Notes: generated from the sequence alone by a model not told the origin. A DNA stretch of 64,000 nucleotides from Ectopseudomonas khazarica (GCF_004521985.1 NZ_SBHZ01000005.1:62001-126000), one strand, 5' to 3'; counted from the stretch's first letter, positions 38,463 to 55,474 are shown. A program made the numbers and translations.

Positions 38463-38693
38463 TCAACGCTTGCTTGCGTCGTAAGCCAGGTCGGTGTTCG
38501 GCGCATCGGCCTTGTCGCGGTTGACCTCTTCGCACTTCTCGCGGCTGCCACCACAGATCGAGCATTCTTTCTCGATGCCCAGGTTGGCGATGCCGCCGCA
38601 GGAACCGGCGATGGGTTTGCGCCCCATGATCACACCGACGGCCATCATGCCGACGACCAGAACCATGGTCAGAAATACAACCAGAAACGTCAT
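38463..38693 (-). CDS. nqrM: NqrM, assembly factor for Na+-NQR
   Basis: A 76-residue membrane-anchored DUF539 protein with one N-terminal helix (about 2-23) and four Cys: C32, C44, C47 and C54. NqrM is required to mature Na+-NQR, probably by delivering iron to the NqrD/E site. It overlaps the apbE stop by 4 bases, the expected last gene of the operon. Confidence 0.93.
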   Translation of the reverse strand: MTFLVVFLTMVLVVGMMAVGVIMGRKPIAGSCGGIANLGIEKECSICGGSREKCEEVNRDKADAPNTDLAYDASKR

Positions 38694-39715
38694 TGCTCAT
38701 CTCCTGCAGCGAATAGCTGCTCGAATGCGGCCGTGCCATGTGTGACGAAGCCCTCGCCCTCACGCGTCACGAAAAACGCCGCGATACCGTTGCGCTCGGC
38801 GAACGCCATGCCGGCGTCAGGCCCAAGCACCATCAATAGGGTAGACAAGCCATCGGCGCGCAAGGTCGATCGGTCGGCCACGGTGACCGCAGCCAGCGTA
38901 TGGCTGACAGGGCGCCCGGTGAGCGGATCGAGCGTATGCGAGTAGCGCTGCCCATTCTCCTCGAAGTAGTTGCGATAATCACCCGACGTGGAGATACCGT
39001 AACCATCGAGTTGCAGCACGCGCTGGGCCACGCGCTTGTCGTCACGCGGCGCCTCCAGGCCGATGCGCCAGTGGCTGCCATCGGGCTTGAAGCCAGCCGC
39101 CTTGAGCTCACCCGTGGCTTCGACCAGGTAGCTGGTGACGCCCAGCTCGCGCAGGCGCGCGACGATGCGTTCGACCGCATAGCCGGCGGCGATGCTGTTG
39201 AAGTCGACCTGCACGTCGGCATCCTTGCACAGCTGCTCGCCATCGATGCGCAGGTGCTGCTGACCGACGCGCTGACGCACCTCGGCGAGCTTCTCCTCGC
39301 TCGGCACGGCCTCGCCCTGCCCTCTCGGGCCGAAGCCCCAGAGGTCGAGCAGCGGTTCGAGGGTCAGGTCGAAATAGCCCTGGCTCTCTTCGTGCAGGCG
39401 ATCGCCAGCGCGCACCAGGTCCAGCACAGCCTGCGGCATGGCCTGACAGGCCCCGGCCGGTGCACGGTTGAACTGCTCGATCAGCGAGTCGTCACGGTAG
39501 GTGGACATCTGCAGGTCGATCTCGGCGAGGATCGCCTCGGTCGCGGCCTTGAGTTCGGCTTGTGGCGCGACACCTTCACTACGGACGTATTTGATCGAAT
39601 AGGTGCTGCCCATGGTCGGGCCACCGAACTCTTCGATCCGTTCAGAATGCAAGCAGCCCGTTAGGGCTGCCGCCAAGGCGACAGCGATAACGGGCTGAAG
39701 TACAGCTGACCTCAT
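38690..39715 (-). CDS. apbE: FAD:protein FMN transferase ApbE
   Basis: Attaches FMN by phosphoester bonds to threonines of NqrB and NqrC. 341 residues, a lipoprotein with lipobox LTGC (C21), so it faces the periplasm. GGPTMGSTYSIKY and the HTLDPLTGRPV motif are typical of ApbE. I use the ATG at 39715; the upstream frame overlaps nqrF. It lies two bases after nqrF and overlaps nqrM. Confidence 0.93.
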   Translation of the reverse strand: MRSAVLQPVIAVALAAALTGCLHSERIEEFGGPTMGSTYSIKYVRSEGVAPQAELKAATEAILAEIDLQMSTYRDDSLIEQFNRAPAGACQAMPQAVLDLVRAGDRLHEESQGYFDLTLEPLLDLWGFGPRGQGEAVPSEEKLAEVRQRVGQQHLRIDGEQLCKDADVQVDFNSIAAGYAVERIVARLRELGVTSYLVEATGELKAAGFKPDGSHWRIGLEAPRDDKRVAQRVLQLDGYGISTSGDYRNYFEENGQRYSHTLDPLTGRPVSHTLAAVTVADRSTLRADGLSTLLMVLGPDAGMAFAERNGIAAFFVTREGEGFVTHGTAAFEQLFAAGDEQ

Positions 39716-39717
39716 GC

Positions 39718-40941
39718 TTAGCCGCCGAAGTCGTCGAGGAGGATGTTCTCCGGCTCGACACCCAGGTCGGTCAGCATCTTGATCACCGCAGCGTTCATCA
39801 TGGGTGGGCCGCACATGTAGAACTCGCAGTCTTCCGGAGCCGGGTGGTCCTTCAGGTAGTTCTCGTACAGCACGTTGTGGATGAAGCCGGTGAGGCCGGT
39901 CCAGTTGTCTTCCGGCTGCGGATCGGACAGCGCCAGGTGCCACTGGAAGTTCGGGTTCTCGGCCTGCAGCTGGTCGTACTCTTCGTTGTAGAAGGACTCG
40001 CGCATGGAGCGCGCACCGTACCAGAAGCTGATCTTGCGCGTGGACTTCAGGCGCTTGAGCTGGTCGAAGATGTGCGAACGCATCGGCGCCATGCCGGCAC
40101 CACCACCGATGAAGACCATCTCGGCATCGGTGTCCTTGGCGAAGAACTCACCGAAAGGTCCGTACACGGTGATCTTGTCGCCCGGCTTGAGGCTGAACAC
40201 GTAGGAAGACATCTTGCCCGGCGGCAGATCGTCCTTGCCCGGGGGCGGCGAGGCGATACGGATGTTGAACTTCACCAGGCCGCGCTCTTCCGGGTAGTTG
40301 GCCATGGAATAGGCACGGATCACGGTCTCGTCGACCTTGGACACGTACTTCCACTGGTTGAACTTGTCCCAGTCGCCGCGGTACTCCTCCTGGATGTCGA
40401 AGTCCTTGTAGTTGACGGTGTGCGGCGGGCATTCCAGCTGCACGTAACCACCGGCACGGAAGTCGACGTTCTCGCCTTCCGGCAGTTTCAGCGTCAGCTC
40501 CTTGATGAAGGTGGCGACGTTGGGGTTGGACTCGACGGTGCACTCCCACTTCTTGACGCCAAAGACCTCTTCAGGGACTTCGATCTTCATGTCCTGCTTG
40601 ACCGGGGTCTGGCAGGACAGACGCCAGCCCTCGCGGGCCTCGCGCCGGGTGAAGTGCGACTCTTCGGTGGACAGCATCTCGCCGCCGCCGGACTCGACGA
40701 CGCACTTGCACTGCGCGCAGGTGCCGCCGCCGCCGCAGGCGGAGGACAGGAAGATGTTGTTGTCGGCCAGGGTCTGCAGCAGCTTGCCGCCGGCCGGTAC
40801 CACGATGGTTTTTTCGCCGTTGATCTCGATGCTCACGTCACCGCTGGACACCAGCTTGGCGCGAGCGGCGAGGATGATCAGCACCAGCGCGAGCACGATG
40901 GCGGTGAACATGCCGATGGCGAGGAAGATTTCGTAATTCAT
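39718..40941 (-). CDS. nqrF: Na+-NQR subunit F
   Basis: NADH-oxidising subunit, 407 residues: an N-terminal membrane helix (about 3-26), a 2Fe-2S domain with C69, C75, C78 and C110 ([12 protein letters not shown]), and an FAD/NADH ferredoxin-reductase domain with RAYSMANYP and [12 protein letters not shown]. Last structural subunit of the nqrABCDEF set, followed by apbE. Confidence 0.97.
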   Translation of the reverse strand: MNYEIFLAIGMFTAIVLALVLIILAARAKLVSSGDVSIEINGEKTIVVPAGGKLLQTLADNNIFLSSACGGGGTCAQCKCVVESGGGEMLSTEESHFTRREAREGWRLSCQTPVKQDMKIEVPEEVFGVKKWECTVESNPNVATFIKELTLKLPEGENVDFRAGGYVQLECPPHTVNYKDFDIQEEYRGDWDKFNQWKYVSKVDETVIRAYSMANYPEERGLVKFNIRIASPPPGKDDLPPGKMSSYVFSLKPGDKITVYGPFGEFFAKDTDAEMVFIGGGAGMAPMRSHIFDQLKRLKSTRKISFWYGARSMRESFYNEEYDQLQAENPNFQWHLALSDPQPEDNWTGLTGFIHNVLYENYLKDHPAPEDCEFYMCGPPMMNAAVIKMLTDLGVEPENILLDDFGG

Positions 40942-40956
40942 CTGTTCATCCTTTCC

Positions 40957-41564
<608 letters not shown>

Positions 41565-41565
<1 letters not shown>

Positions 41566-42233
41566 TAATAGGCCTCCTTGCTGGATACCTGAGGCGCCAT
41601 CTTGTAGGCATTGGACTCGACCTGGTCCTTCTTCCAGCTACGAATGGCCCAGATGAACAGGCCGATCAGGAAGAACGCCGAAGGCGGCAGCAGCAGCATG
41701 CCGTTGGGCTGATACCAGCCACCGTCGTTGACCACGGAAAGGATCTCGTAGCCCATCAGCTTGCCGGCACCGAACAGCTCGCGGATCACGCCCAGGGCGA
41801 TCAGCATGGCGCTGTAGCCCAGACCGTTACCGATACCGTCGAAGAACGACAGCACGGGCGGGTTCTGCATGGCGAATGCTTCGGCACGGCCCATCACGAT
41901 GCAGTTGGTGATGATCAGGCCGACGAACACCGACAGCTGTTTGGACAGGCTGAAGGCATAGGCCTTGAGCACCTGATCGACCACGATCACCAGGGAGGCA
42001 ATGATCACCATCTGCACGATCATGCGGATCGAGCCGGGGATCTGGCTGCGGATCATCGAGATGAACAGGTTGGAGAACGCCGTGACCAGGGTCAGCGCGG
42101 CAGACATCACCAGCGCGGTCTGCAGGTTGGACGTGACCGCCAGGGCCGAGCAGATCCCGAGGATCTGCAGACCGATGGGGTTGTTGTTGAAGATCGGGTT
42201 GAGCAGGACTTCTTTAATAGTCGGCTGCGACAT
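41565..42233 (-). CDS. nqrD: Na+-NQR subunit D
   Basis: A 222-residue membrane subunit paired with Nqr[21 protein letters not shown] and [14 protein letters not shown] are conserved in the family; the Cys in TNCIVMGR is an expected iron ligand. It starts two bases after the nqrC stop. Confidence 0.96.
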
Positions 42234-42235
42234 GA

Positions 42236-43024
42236 TCAGGCCTCCCCTGCGCGCAGGTTAGCGATAAACGGACCGAAGCCGTTCTGGCCGAGCCAGAACT
42301 TCAGCAGATGATCCACCCCGTTGCTGGTGAGCGTGGCACCGGCGAGCGCGTCGACCTGATGGGTCGCTTGCGGGCTCTGCGGGTCGACACCACCCTTGAC
42401 GACCTGCACGGCGAGCTTGCCGTCTTCGTCGAACAGGGTCTTGCCCGGCCACTGGCCTTTCCATTTCGGGTTGTCGACTTCACCACCGAGGCCCGGCGTC
42501 TCGCCGTGCTGGTAGAAGCCCATGCCGACCACGGTGTTGAGGTCGCCCTTGACCGCGATGAAGCCGTGCAGGGTCGACCACAGGCCGTAGCCACGCACCG
42601 GCAGGATCAGGGTTTCCACCTGGCCATCCTTCTCCACCATGTACACGGTGGTGTAACGCTCCTGGCGCTTGATCCCGGCGATGTCCTCGCTACCGCTGAG
42701 CACGGTGGACAGCTTGGGATCCTTGGCCGCCTTGAGCGGGTCGAAGGTGATCGGGTCGAAGGCGTCGGAGAACTTGCCGGTTTCCAGGTCCACCAGCTTG
42801 GCGGTGATGGCACCGTCGAACACCTGCTTGACCTGGGCCGAAGACATGCCCGGCTGGGCCAGACCGGCGATCGCCAGGATGCTGCGCTGCTTGTCCAGCA
42901 GGCGGTTCTCGACCTGGGTCGGCTTCAGTGCGATGGCCGCGCCGGCAACGAATACCGAACACACGAGGCACACCAGCACGGCCACCGTCAGCGTGCGGAC
43001 GGTGGATTCTTTTTGACTAGACAT
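42236..43024 (-). CDS. nqrC: Na+-NQR subunit C
   Basis: A 262-residue subunit with one N-terminal helix (about 11-33) and a periplasmic flavin domain. T231 in DALAGAT is the covalent FMN site modified by ApbE. Its start overlaps the nqrB end by 8 bases. Confidence 0.97.
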   Translation of the reverse strand: MSSQKESTVRTLTVAVLVCLVCSVFVAGAAIALKPTQVENRLLDKQRSILAIAGLAQPGMSSAQVKQVFDGAITAKLVDLETGKFSDAFDPITFDPLKAAKDPKLSTVLSGSEDIAGIKRQERYTTVYMVEKDGQVETLILPVRGYGLWSTLHGFIAVKGDLNTVVGMGFYQHGETPGLGGEVDNPKWKGQWPGKTLFDEDGKLAVQVVKGGVDPQSPQATHQVDALAGATLTSNGVDHLLKFWLGQNGFGPFIANLRAGEA

Positions 43025-44228
43025 TGCGTGCCAGCCTCCGCTTGATATTGGCCTGAACGACGAAGTGGTCGATCAGCGGTGCGAACAGGTTGGCGAACAG
43101 GATCGCCAGCATCATGCCCTCGGGGAAGGCCGGGTTGACCACACGGATCAACACCACCATCACGCCGATCAGGGCACCGAAGATCCACTTGCCGGTGTTG
43201 GTCATGGACGCCGATACCGGATCGGTGGCCATGAAGAACATGCCGAAGGCGAAGCCGCCGACGACCAGATGCCAGTACCACGGCATGGCGAACATCGGGT
43301 TGCTGTCCGAGCCAATCAGGTTGAGCAGCAGGCTGAGACCGATCATGCCCAGCATCACGCCGACGACGATGCGCCAGGAAGCAATGCGGGTCAGCAGCAG
43401 CACCAGGCCGCCGATGGCGATGGCCAGGGTGCTGGTCTCGCCTAGCGAACCGTGAATGGTGCCGACGAAGGCGTCCATCCAGGTGATGCCGTTGTTGATC
43501 ACGTTCTCGATGCCGCCGGACGCCGCCAGGCTCAGCGAGGTCGCGCCGGCGAAACCGTCGACGGCGGTCCAGACCGCATCACCCGACATCTGCGCCGGGT
43601 AGGCGAAGAACAGGAAGGCACGACCGGTCAGCGCCGGGTTGAGGAAGTTCTTGCCGGTACCGCCGAACACTTCCTTGCCGATCACCACGCCGAAGCTGAT
43701 GCCCAGGGCGACCTGCCACAGCGGAATGCTAGGCGGCAGGATCAGGGCGAACAGCACGGAGGTGACGAAGAAGCCTTCGTTGACCTCGTGACGACGGATC
43801 GAGGCGAACAGCACTTCCCAGAAACCGCCGACGATGAAGGTCACCGCGTAGACGGGCAGGAAGTAGGCAGCGCCCTGGATGAAGTTGTCCCACAGGCTGC
43901 CCGGATCGAAGCCGGCCAGCGAACCGATCAGCGCGAAGCGCCAGCCTTCCTGGGCCGCCAGCAGCTCGGGGCTCTGGGCGAAGATCAGGTTGGCCTGGTA
44001 GCCGGTGTTCCACATGCCGAAGAACATGGCCGGGAAGGTGCACAGCCACACGGTGATCATCATGCGCTTGAGGTCGATGCCATCACGCACGTGAGCGGTG
44101 GTCTTGGTCACGCTGCCAGGACGGTAGAAGAAGGTGTCGATGGCTTCGTAGAGGGCGTACCACTTCTCGTACTTGCCGCCCTTCTCGAAGTTGTGCTCGA
44201 TCTTGTCGAGGAATGCACGAATACCCAC
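43017..44228 (-). CDS. nqrB: Na+-NQR subunit B
   Basis: The large membrane subunit, 403 residues, about ten helices, carrying FMN on T230 (DGFAGAT) and taking part in Na+ translocation and quinone reduction. The start is GTG at 44228, three bases after the nqrA stop. The N-terminus [17 protein letters not shown] is the family form. Confidence 0.97.
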   Translation of the reverse strand: MGIRAFLDKIEHNFEKGGKYEKWYALYEAIDTFFYRPGSVTKTTAHVRDGIDLKRMMITVWLCTFPAMFFGMWNTGYQANLIFAQSPELLAAQEGWRFALIGSLAGFDPGSLWDNFIQGAAYFLPVYAVTFIVGGFWEVLFASIRRHEVNEGFFVTSVLFALILPPSIPLWQVALGISFGVVIGKEVFGGTGKNFLNPALTGRAFLFFAYPAQMSGDAVWTAVDGFAGATSLSLAASGGIENVINNGITWMDAFVGTIHGSLGETSTLAIAIGGLVLLLTRIASWRIVVGVMLGMIGLSLLLNLIGSDSNPMFAMPWYWHLVVGGFAFGMFFMATDPVSASMTNTGKWIFGALIGVMVVLIRVVNPAFPEGMMLAILFANLFAPLIDHFVVQANIKRRLARNV

Positions 44229-44231
44229 GGA

Positions 44232-45732
<1,501 letters not shown>

Positions 45733-45735
45733 CCC

Positions 45736-45780
45736 AAGTGCTTGCTTTTTTTGACCCTCCGGTAACAGCAAGCAACACTT
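45736..45780. repeat. Imperfect inverted repeat upstream of the nqr promoter
   Basis: AAGTG-CTTGCT (45736-45746) mirrors AGCAAG-CAA-CACTT (45767-45780) with a three-base bulge. It lies just upstream of the nqr -35, where an activator could bind. The rest of the 381-base gap between nqrA and gap (45781-45907) holds no feature I can support. Confidence 0.45.
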
Positions 45781-45907
45781 CACGTGCCGCCAGGCATCAA
45801 CCAGACGCAACGGACAGACGATGTACATACGACCATCGTCCAAGCTCCACCACCTGCCCCGCCCTCGAATACGCGCCGCGAGCGACCAGCCAGCGGCAGC
45901 CGCGCAT

Positions 45908-45932
45908 AAAAAACGGGAGCCGAAGCTCCCGT
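45908..45932 (-). terminator. Terminator of the gap gene
   Basis: ACGGGAGC at 45913-45920 pairs with GCTCCCGT at 45925-45932 around CGAA (TTCG in the transcript). The A-run at 45908-45913 becomes the U-tail on the minus strand. Confidence 0.9.
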
Positions 45933-45950
45933 CTTGTCACACCCCGGCGC

Positions 45951-47417
45951 TTAGCGCGGGAAAGCAGGCGGGTTGACCCCGGCCATGTCTTCCATCACGC
46001 GCACCACCTGGCAGCTGTAACCGAACTCGTTGTCGTACCAGACGTACAGAACGACGCGGTTATCGTTGGCGATGGTCGCCTCGGCATCGACCACACCGGC
46101 ATGACGCGAGCCGACGAAGTCAGTGGACACCACTTCCTGCGAGCTGACGAAATCGATCTGCTTCTGCAGGTCCGAGTGCATGGCCATCTGGCGCAGGTAC
46201 TCGTTGATCTCTTCGCGGCTGGTGGCCTTCTCCAGGTTCAGATTGAGGATGGCCATCGACACGTTCGGCGTCGGTACGCGAATGGCGTTACCGGTCAGCT
46301 TGCCCTTCAGCACCGGCAGTGCCTTGGCGGCAGCGGTGGCGGCGCCGGTCTCGGTGATCACCATGTTCAGCGCAGCACTGCGACCACGACGACTGCCCTT
46401 GTGGAAGTTGTCGATCAGGTTCTGGTCGTTGGTGTACGAGTGAACGGTCTCGACGTGGCCGTTGACGATGCCGAACTTGTCATTGACCGCCTTGAGCACT
46501 GGCACGATGGCGTTGGTGGTGCAGGACGCGGCGGAGATGATCTTGTCGTCCGCGGCGATTTCGCCGTGGTTGATGCCGTGCACGATGTTCTTCAGCGCGC
46601 CCTTGCCCGGCGCGGTCAGCACGACGCGGTCGACGCCCGGGCACTTCAGGTGCTGGCCGAGGCCTTCGGCATCACGCCATTTGCCGGTGTTGTCCACCAG
46701 CAGGGCGTTCTTGATGCCGTACTGGGTGTAGTCGATGGACGCCGGATCGTTGGAGTAGATGATCTGGATCAGGTTGCCGTTGGCAGTCAGGGTGCTGCTG
46801 GCTTCATCGATGGTGATGGTGCCATTGAACTTGCCGTGTACCGAGTCGCGGCGCAGCAGGCTGGCGCGCTTGACCAGGTCGTTCTCGGCGCCCTTGCGCA
46901 CGACGATGGCACGCAGACGCAGGCCGTCGCCACCACCGGTCTTCTCGATCAGGATGCGCGCCAGCAGGCGGCCGATGCGACCGAAGCCGTAGAGCACCAC
47001 ATCGGTGCCTTCACGGGCAGCGCCGTTCTGCTTGCCCACGACCTCTTCCAGCTCGTCCTTGACGAACTGCTCGACGCCGCGGCCAGCGCCTTCGGCCTTG
47101 AACTTGGCAACCATCTTGCCCAGGTCCACGGAAGCGGCGCCCAGCTTGAGCTCGCTCATGGCCTTGAGCATCGGGAAGGTGTCGTGTACCGACAGTTCGG
47201 CCTCGTCAGCCAGGCGGTGACGGGCGAAACGGTGAGCCTTGAGGATGTCGATGACCGAACGGTTGATCAGGCCACGGCCATAGATCGAGGTCACCACATT
47301 GTTGTTGCGATAGAGCTGACCAATCAGCGGAATCATCGCTTCCGCGAGGGCTTCACGATCGATCCATTCACCGAGACACTGGTCGGGCTTCTGAGTCACG
47401 GGCAGTACCTTCCACAT
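45951..47417 (-). CDS. gap: Glyceraldehyde-3-phosphate dehydrogenase, N-terminally extended
   Basis: A 488-residue GAPDH of the PA3001/PP_2149 type, about 150 residues longer than normal. The first 130 or so residues are an added alpha-helical region (KPDQCLGEWIDREALAEAM); the dehydrogenase follows with VLYGFGRIGRLLAR (NAD-binding) and the catalytic Cys in SAASCTTNAI, then HSYTNDQNL. Probably acts in central carbon metabolism, perhaps gluconeogenesis; cofactor preference is unknown. It diverges from mfd. Confidence 0.92.
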   Translation of the reverse strand: MWKVLPVTQKPDQCLGEWIDREALAEAMIPLIGQLYRNNNVVTSIYGRGLINRSVIDILKAHRFARHRLADEAELSVHDTFPMLKAMSELKLGAASVDLGKMVAKFKAEGAGRGVEQFVKDELEEVVGKQNGAAREGTDVVLYGFGRIGRLLARILIEKTGGGDGLRLRAIVVRKGAENDLVKRASLLRRDSVHGKFNGTITIDEASSTLTANGNLIQIIYSNDPASIDYTQYGIKNALLVDNTGKWRDAEGLGQHLKCPGVDRVVLTAPGKGALKNIVHGINHGEIAADDKIISAASCTTNAIVPVLKAVNDKFGIVNGHVETVHSYTNDQNLIDNFHKGSRRGRSAALNMVITETGAATAAAKALPVLKGKLTGNAIRVPTPNVSMAILNLNLEKATSREEINEYLRQMAMHSDLQKQIDFVSSQEVVSTDFVGSRHAGVVDAEATIANDNRVVLYVWYDNEFGYSCQVVRVMEDMAGVNPPAFPR

Positions 47418-47548
47418 GTAGGGGCTGAAAAAAGGGGCTACATTATGACGGCGCTCGCGTGCGGGAGCAATGCGCGCCTGTCGCGACTGACATTGACCCC
47501 AAAGCCCCGCTACAATTCCCGGCCTTTTGTCACGACCGCGAGCCGCCC

Positions 47549-50986
<3,438 letters not shown>

Positions 50987-50997
50987 AGGACCTGACC

Positions 50998-51519
50998 ATG
51001 CGCCCACTGCACCTGATCGCCCTGTTGCTCTGCCTGTTGGCACCGAGCGCTTTCGCCGAACGCCTCTACCAGGTCGAGCTGCTGGTGTTTCGCCAGGCCG
51101 GCGAACCCGTGATCGCGCCGAAGATCGCCCCCGACGACTGGGCCGGCACCGCCCTGCCGATCGACGGCAACGAACGCGCCACCGCCCTCAACAACGAGGC
51201 CGCCAAGCTCAACCCCGGCAACGGTTATCAGGTCCTGCTGCATAAAGCCTGGAGCCAGACGCTGGGCGGCACCCCGAGCCGCGTCGCCGTCAGCACTGGC
51301 GACGGCCACTTCGGCCACTACCCGGTCGAAGGCACGCTGACCTTCACCCAGGAACGCTTCGCCGACCTGGACCTGGAGCTGTGGATCAACCACTTCAGCG
51401 CCGACGGCCTGCTCGACAGCAGCGAACACATGAAAGTCGCCCAGCGCCTGAAGGACAACAGCCTGACCTACCTGGACCACGGCAGCCTCGGCGCGCTGGT
51501 ACGTATCAGCCCGCTTTGA
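50998..51519 (+). CDS. csiV: CsiV-like peptidoglycan-associated periplasmic protein
   Basis: A 173-residue exported protein with a signal peptide (LHLIALLLCLLAPSAFA, cleavage near 20). RLYQVELLVFRQ at the mature start and the DLELWINHF strand fit the CsiV family. In Vibrio cholerae CsiV, also encoded next to mfd, binds peptidoglycan and supports LpoA/PBP1A. Twelve bases after mfd, so probably cotranscribed. The role in Pseudomonas is inferred. Confidence 0.82.
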   Translation: MRPLHLIALLLCLLAPSAFAERLYQVELLVFRQAGEPVIAPKIAPDDWAGTALPIDGNERATALNNEAAKLNPGNGYQVLLHKAWSQTLGGTPSRVAVSTGDGHFGHYPVEGTLTFTQERFADLDLELWINHFSADGLLDSSEHMKVAQRLKDNSLTYLDHGSLGALVRISPL

Positions 51520-51534
51520 GGGCATGACGCAAGA

Positions 51535-51557
51535 GGGCCGCTGAGCGGCCCTTTTTT
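51535..51557 (+). terminator. Terminator after csiV
   Basis: GGGCCGC at 51535-51541 pairs with GCGGCCC at 51545-51551 around TGA, followed by six Ts. It ends the mfd-csiV transcript; on the opposite strand there is no T-run. Confidence 0.9.
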
Positions 51558-51580
51558 CATTGCAGCGATCGAGGCAGCAG

Positions 51581-53327
<1,747 letters not shown>

Positions 53328-53338
53328 GCAGGTATTCC

Positions 53339-53866
53339 TTACTGAAAATCGTGGTCCGCAGCCCACTGCGGGCATGGCGCCTCGTCGATACGCACCCGGC
53401 AATGCACGGGCACGCGCTCGAACAGCGCCAGCATGTCGGTATTGCGCAGCCGGACGCAGCCATGAGACAGCGGCGTGCCCATGGGTTCCGTATCCGGCGT
53501 GCCATGCAGATAGATATAGCGGCGAAAGCTGTCCACCTCACCCAAACGGTTGCGCCCGGGCTCCAGGCCGCTGAGCCAGAGAATGCGGGTGAGAATCCAG
53601 TCGCGGTCGGGAAACTGCTGATGCAGCTGCGCGGACCAGACCTCACCGGTCCAGCGTCTGCCGCGCAGCACGGCGGCCAGCGGCAGGCCAGCGCCGATCT
53701 TCGCCCGCACCTGGTGCAGGCCACGTGGCGTGCAGCCGGAGCCGTTGCGCTCACCGGGGCCGTTCAGCGCCGTGGAGACAGGCAGGCGCAGCAGCAGCTG
53801 GCCGGCGCCAAGGCCATAGAGGGTCTGGTCAGCGAGAGAGATATGCAGCAGATCGAGATCGGACAT
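53339..53866 (-). CDS. YkuD-family enzyme without a signal peptide
   Basis: A 175-residue L,D-transpeptidase-fold protein consisting of the catalytic domain only. The signature is H121 (LHGTPD) and SHGCVRL (S134, H135, G136, C137, R139). The N-terminus MSDLDLLHISLADQTLYGLG has no signal peptide or membrane segment, so it should be cytoplasmic, unlike cross-linking L,D-transpeptidases. Eleven bases upstream of nagZ on the same strand. The Acinetobacter ElsL/LdtK enzyme is a cytoplasmic L,D-carboxypeptidase of this fold; a recycling role is therefore plausible. Confidence 0.85.
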   Translation of the reverse strand: MSDLDLLHISLADQTLYGLGAGQLLLRLPVSTALNGPGERNGSGCTPRGLHQVRAKIGAGLPLAAVLRGRRWTGEVWSAQLHQQFPDRDWILTRILWLSGLEPGRNRLGEVDSFRRYIYLHGTPDTEPMGTPLSHGCVRLRNTDMLALFERVPVHCRVRIDEAPCPQWAADHDFQ

Positions 53867-53915
53867 GGGCCGCTAGCTTAGCCGAAGGGCCAAGCCAAGC
53901 CCACCTGCCCCGGCA

Positions 53916-54623
53916 TCAAACCTTGGGCGTAGCGCTGGGCGTCTTGCTGCGGGGCTTGAGCTGAGCCCCCGCCAGCGCGGGATCCTCCACACCGGAGTCC
54001 GAGCGCATGCCGGCGGCCAGGAACGGCACCATCATCCTCATCACCTGCTCGATGGAGGTATTGACGCCGAAATCGGTCTCGGCCATGGCGCGCAGCGCCT
54101 TGATCCCGGACATGCTGAACGCCGCCGCGCCGAGCATGAAGTGCACGCGCCAGAACAGCTCCAGCGGCGGGATGCGCGGCGCGGTTTCATGCACCAGCAG
54201 CATGTAGCGACGGAACACCTTGCCGTAGACCTCTTCCAGGTACTTGCGCAGGTGCCCCTGGCTCTGGCTGAAGGCCAGGCCGAGCAGACGCATGAAGATG
54301 GAGAGGTCGTTGCCGCTGCGCGGCTTGACCGCCAGTGCCTGCTCGACGAGCAGTTCCAGCAGCTCCTCGAGCGTGGCCTGGTTTTCCGTCTTCGCCTGGC
54401 GACGATCGAGTTCCTTCTCCAGGCTGGTACAGAACGGCCCGAGGAAACGCGAGAACACCGCCTGGATCAGCGCCTTCTTGGAGCCGAAGTGATAGTTGAC
54501 GGCTGCCAGGTTGACCCCCGCCTTGCTGGTGATCAGACGAAGCGAGGTCTCGGCGAAACCTTTCTCCGCGAACAGCTGTTCTGCAGCATCGAGAATGCGT
54601 TCAACGGTTTCCGACTGGGCCAT
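53916..54623 (-). CDS. psrA: TetR-family fatty-acid-responsive regulator PsrA
   Basis: A 235-residue regulator with an N-terminal TetR helix-turn-helix (LRLITSKAGVNLAAVNYHFG at about 28-47) and the PsrA-type C-terminal domain. PsrA represses its own gene and fadBA and activates rpoS in P. aeruginosa, responding to long-chain fatty acids. Two abutting CAAAC/GAAAC-N4-GTTTG/C operators lie 15-41 bases upstream of its ATG. Divergent from lexA. Confidence 0.95.
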   Translation of the reverse strand: MAQSETVERILDAAEQLFAEKGFAETSLRLITSKAGVNLAAVNYHFGSKKALIQAVFSRFLGPFCTSLEKELDRRQAKTENQATLEELLELLVEQALAVKPRSGNDLSIFMRLLGLAFSQSQGHLRKYLEEVYGKVFRRYMLLVHETAPRIPPLELFWRVHFMLGAAAFSMSGIKALRAMAETDFGVNTSIEQVMRMMVPFLAAGMRSDSGVEDPALAGAQLKPRSKTPSATPKV

Positions 54624-54637
54624 GAGCTATCACCTGA

Positions 54638-54664
54638 CAAACACTTGTTTGAAACATACGTTTC
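54638..54664. promoter_or_regulatory. Double PsrA operator
   Basis: CAAAC-ACTT-GTTTG (54638-54651) and GAAAC-ATAC-GTTTC (54651-54664) are two perfect palindromes of the published PsrA form that share the G at 54651. Their centres are 13 bases apart. They lie in the psrA promoter region and would give autorepression. Confidence 0.85.
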
Positions 54665-54806
54665 AGCGCATCGAAATGTCAAGCCGCATGAGCCGTCTTT
54701 TGGCCGGCTGGTCACAGCTTATAACAGCACAGACGTCAATTGACCCGTGCGGGTAACACGCGGCGCGACCGGCGCATGAAAATTGGCCGTTGCCAAGCCC
54801 GCCTTA

Positions 54807-54841
54807 CTGTATATAATCCCAGTCACTGTATAAAAAGACAG
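54807..54841 (+). promoter_or_regulatory. Two LexA boxes of lexA-sulA
   Basis: CTGTATATAATCCCAG (54807-54822) and CTGTATAAAAAGACAG (54826-54841) both fit CTG-N10-CAG. They are three bases apart and end nine bases before the lexA ATG. The TATAAT inside the first box is probably the -10 of the promoter, so LexA would cover it directly. Confidence 0.9.
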
Positions 54842-54850
54842 AGCCCAGCC

Positions 54851-55465
54851 ATGCTGAAACTGACGCCCCGCCAAGCCGAGATTCTCGCCTTCATCAAACG
54901 CTGCCTGGAAGACAACGGCTACCCGCCCACCCGTGCGGAGATCGCCCAGGAACTGGGCTTCAAGTCGCCCAATGCCGCCGAGGAGCACCTCAAGGCCCTG
55001 GCCCGCAAGGGGGCGATCGAGATGACCCCGGGCGCCTCCCGTGGCATTCGCATCCCCGGCTTCGAGGCCGGCGCAGCGAACGAAGACGAGGGCCTGCCGG
55101 TCATCGGCCGGGTGGCCGCTGGTGCGCCGATTCTCGCCCAGCAGCACGTCGAGGAATCCTGCCAGATCAACCCGACCTTCTTTCAGCCCAAGGCCGACTA
55201 CCTGCTGCGCGTACGCGGCATGAGCATGAAGGACATCGGCATCTTCGATGGTGACCTGCTCGCCGTGCACACCACTCGTGAGGCGCGCAACGGCCAGATC
55301 GTCGTCGCCCGCATCGACGACGAAGTCACGGTCAAGCGCTTCAAGCGCGAAGGCAACAAGGTCTGGCTGATTGCCGAGAACCCCGAGTTCGCACCGATCG
55401 AGGTCGACCTGGAACACCAGGACCTGGTCATCGAAGGTTTGAGTGTCGGCGTGATTCGCCGCTAA
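54851..55465 (+). CDS. lexA: SOS repressor LexA
   Basis: Autocleaving repressor of the DNA damage response, 204 residues. Winged helix-turn-helix at 1-70 ([20 protein letters not shown]), the scissile A90-G91 bond in VAAGAPIL, and the S125/K162 catalytic dyad (RGMSM, VTVKRF). The ATG at 54851 follows the two LexA boxes; the 37-residue longer frame reads through them and is wrong. Overlaps no gene; sulA follows by nine bases. Confidence 0.97.
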   Translation: MLKLTPRQAEILAFIKRCLEDNGYPPTRAEIAQELGFKSPNAAEEHLKALARKGAIEMTPGASRGIRIPGFEAGAANEDEGLPVIGRVAAGAPILAQQHVEESCQINPTFFQPKADYLLRVRGMSMKDIGIFDGDLLAVHTTREARNGQIVVARIDDEVTVKRFKREGNKVWLIAENPEFAPIEVDLEHQDLVIEGLSVGVIRR

Positions 55466-55474
55466 GGAGACGCC

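Noticed and set aside
54740..54850. Longer LexA with 37 extra N-terminal residues
   Set aside because: The extension reads through both LexA boxes and the promoter, and the ATG at 54851 gives the standard [12 protein letters not shown] start.
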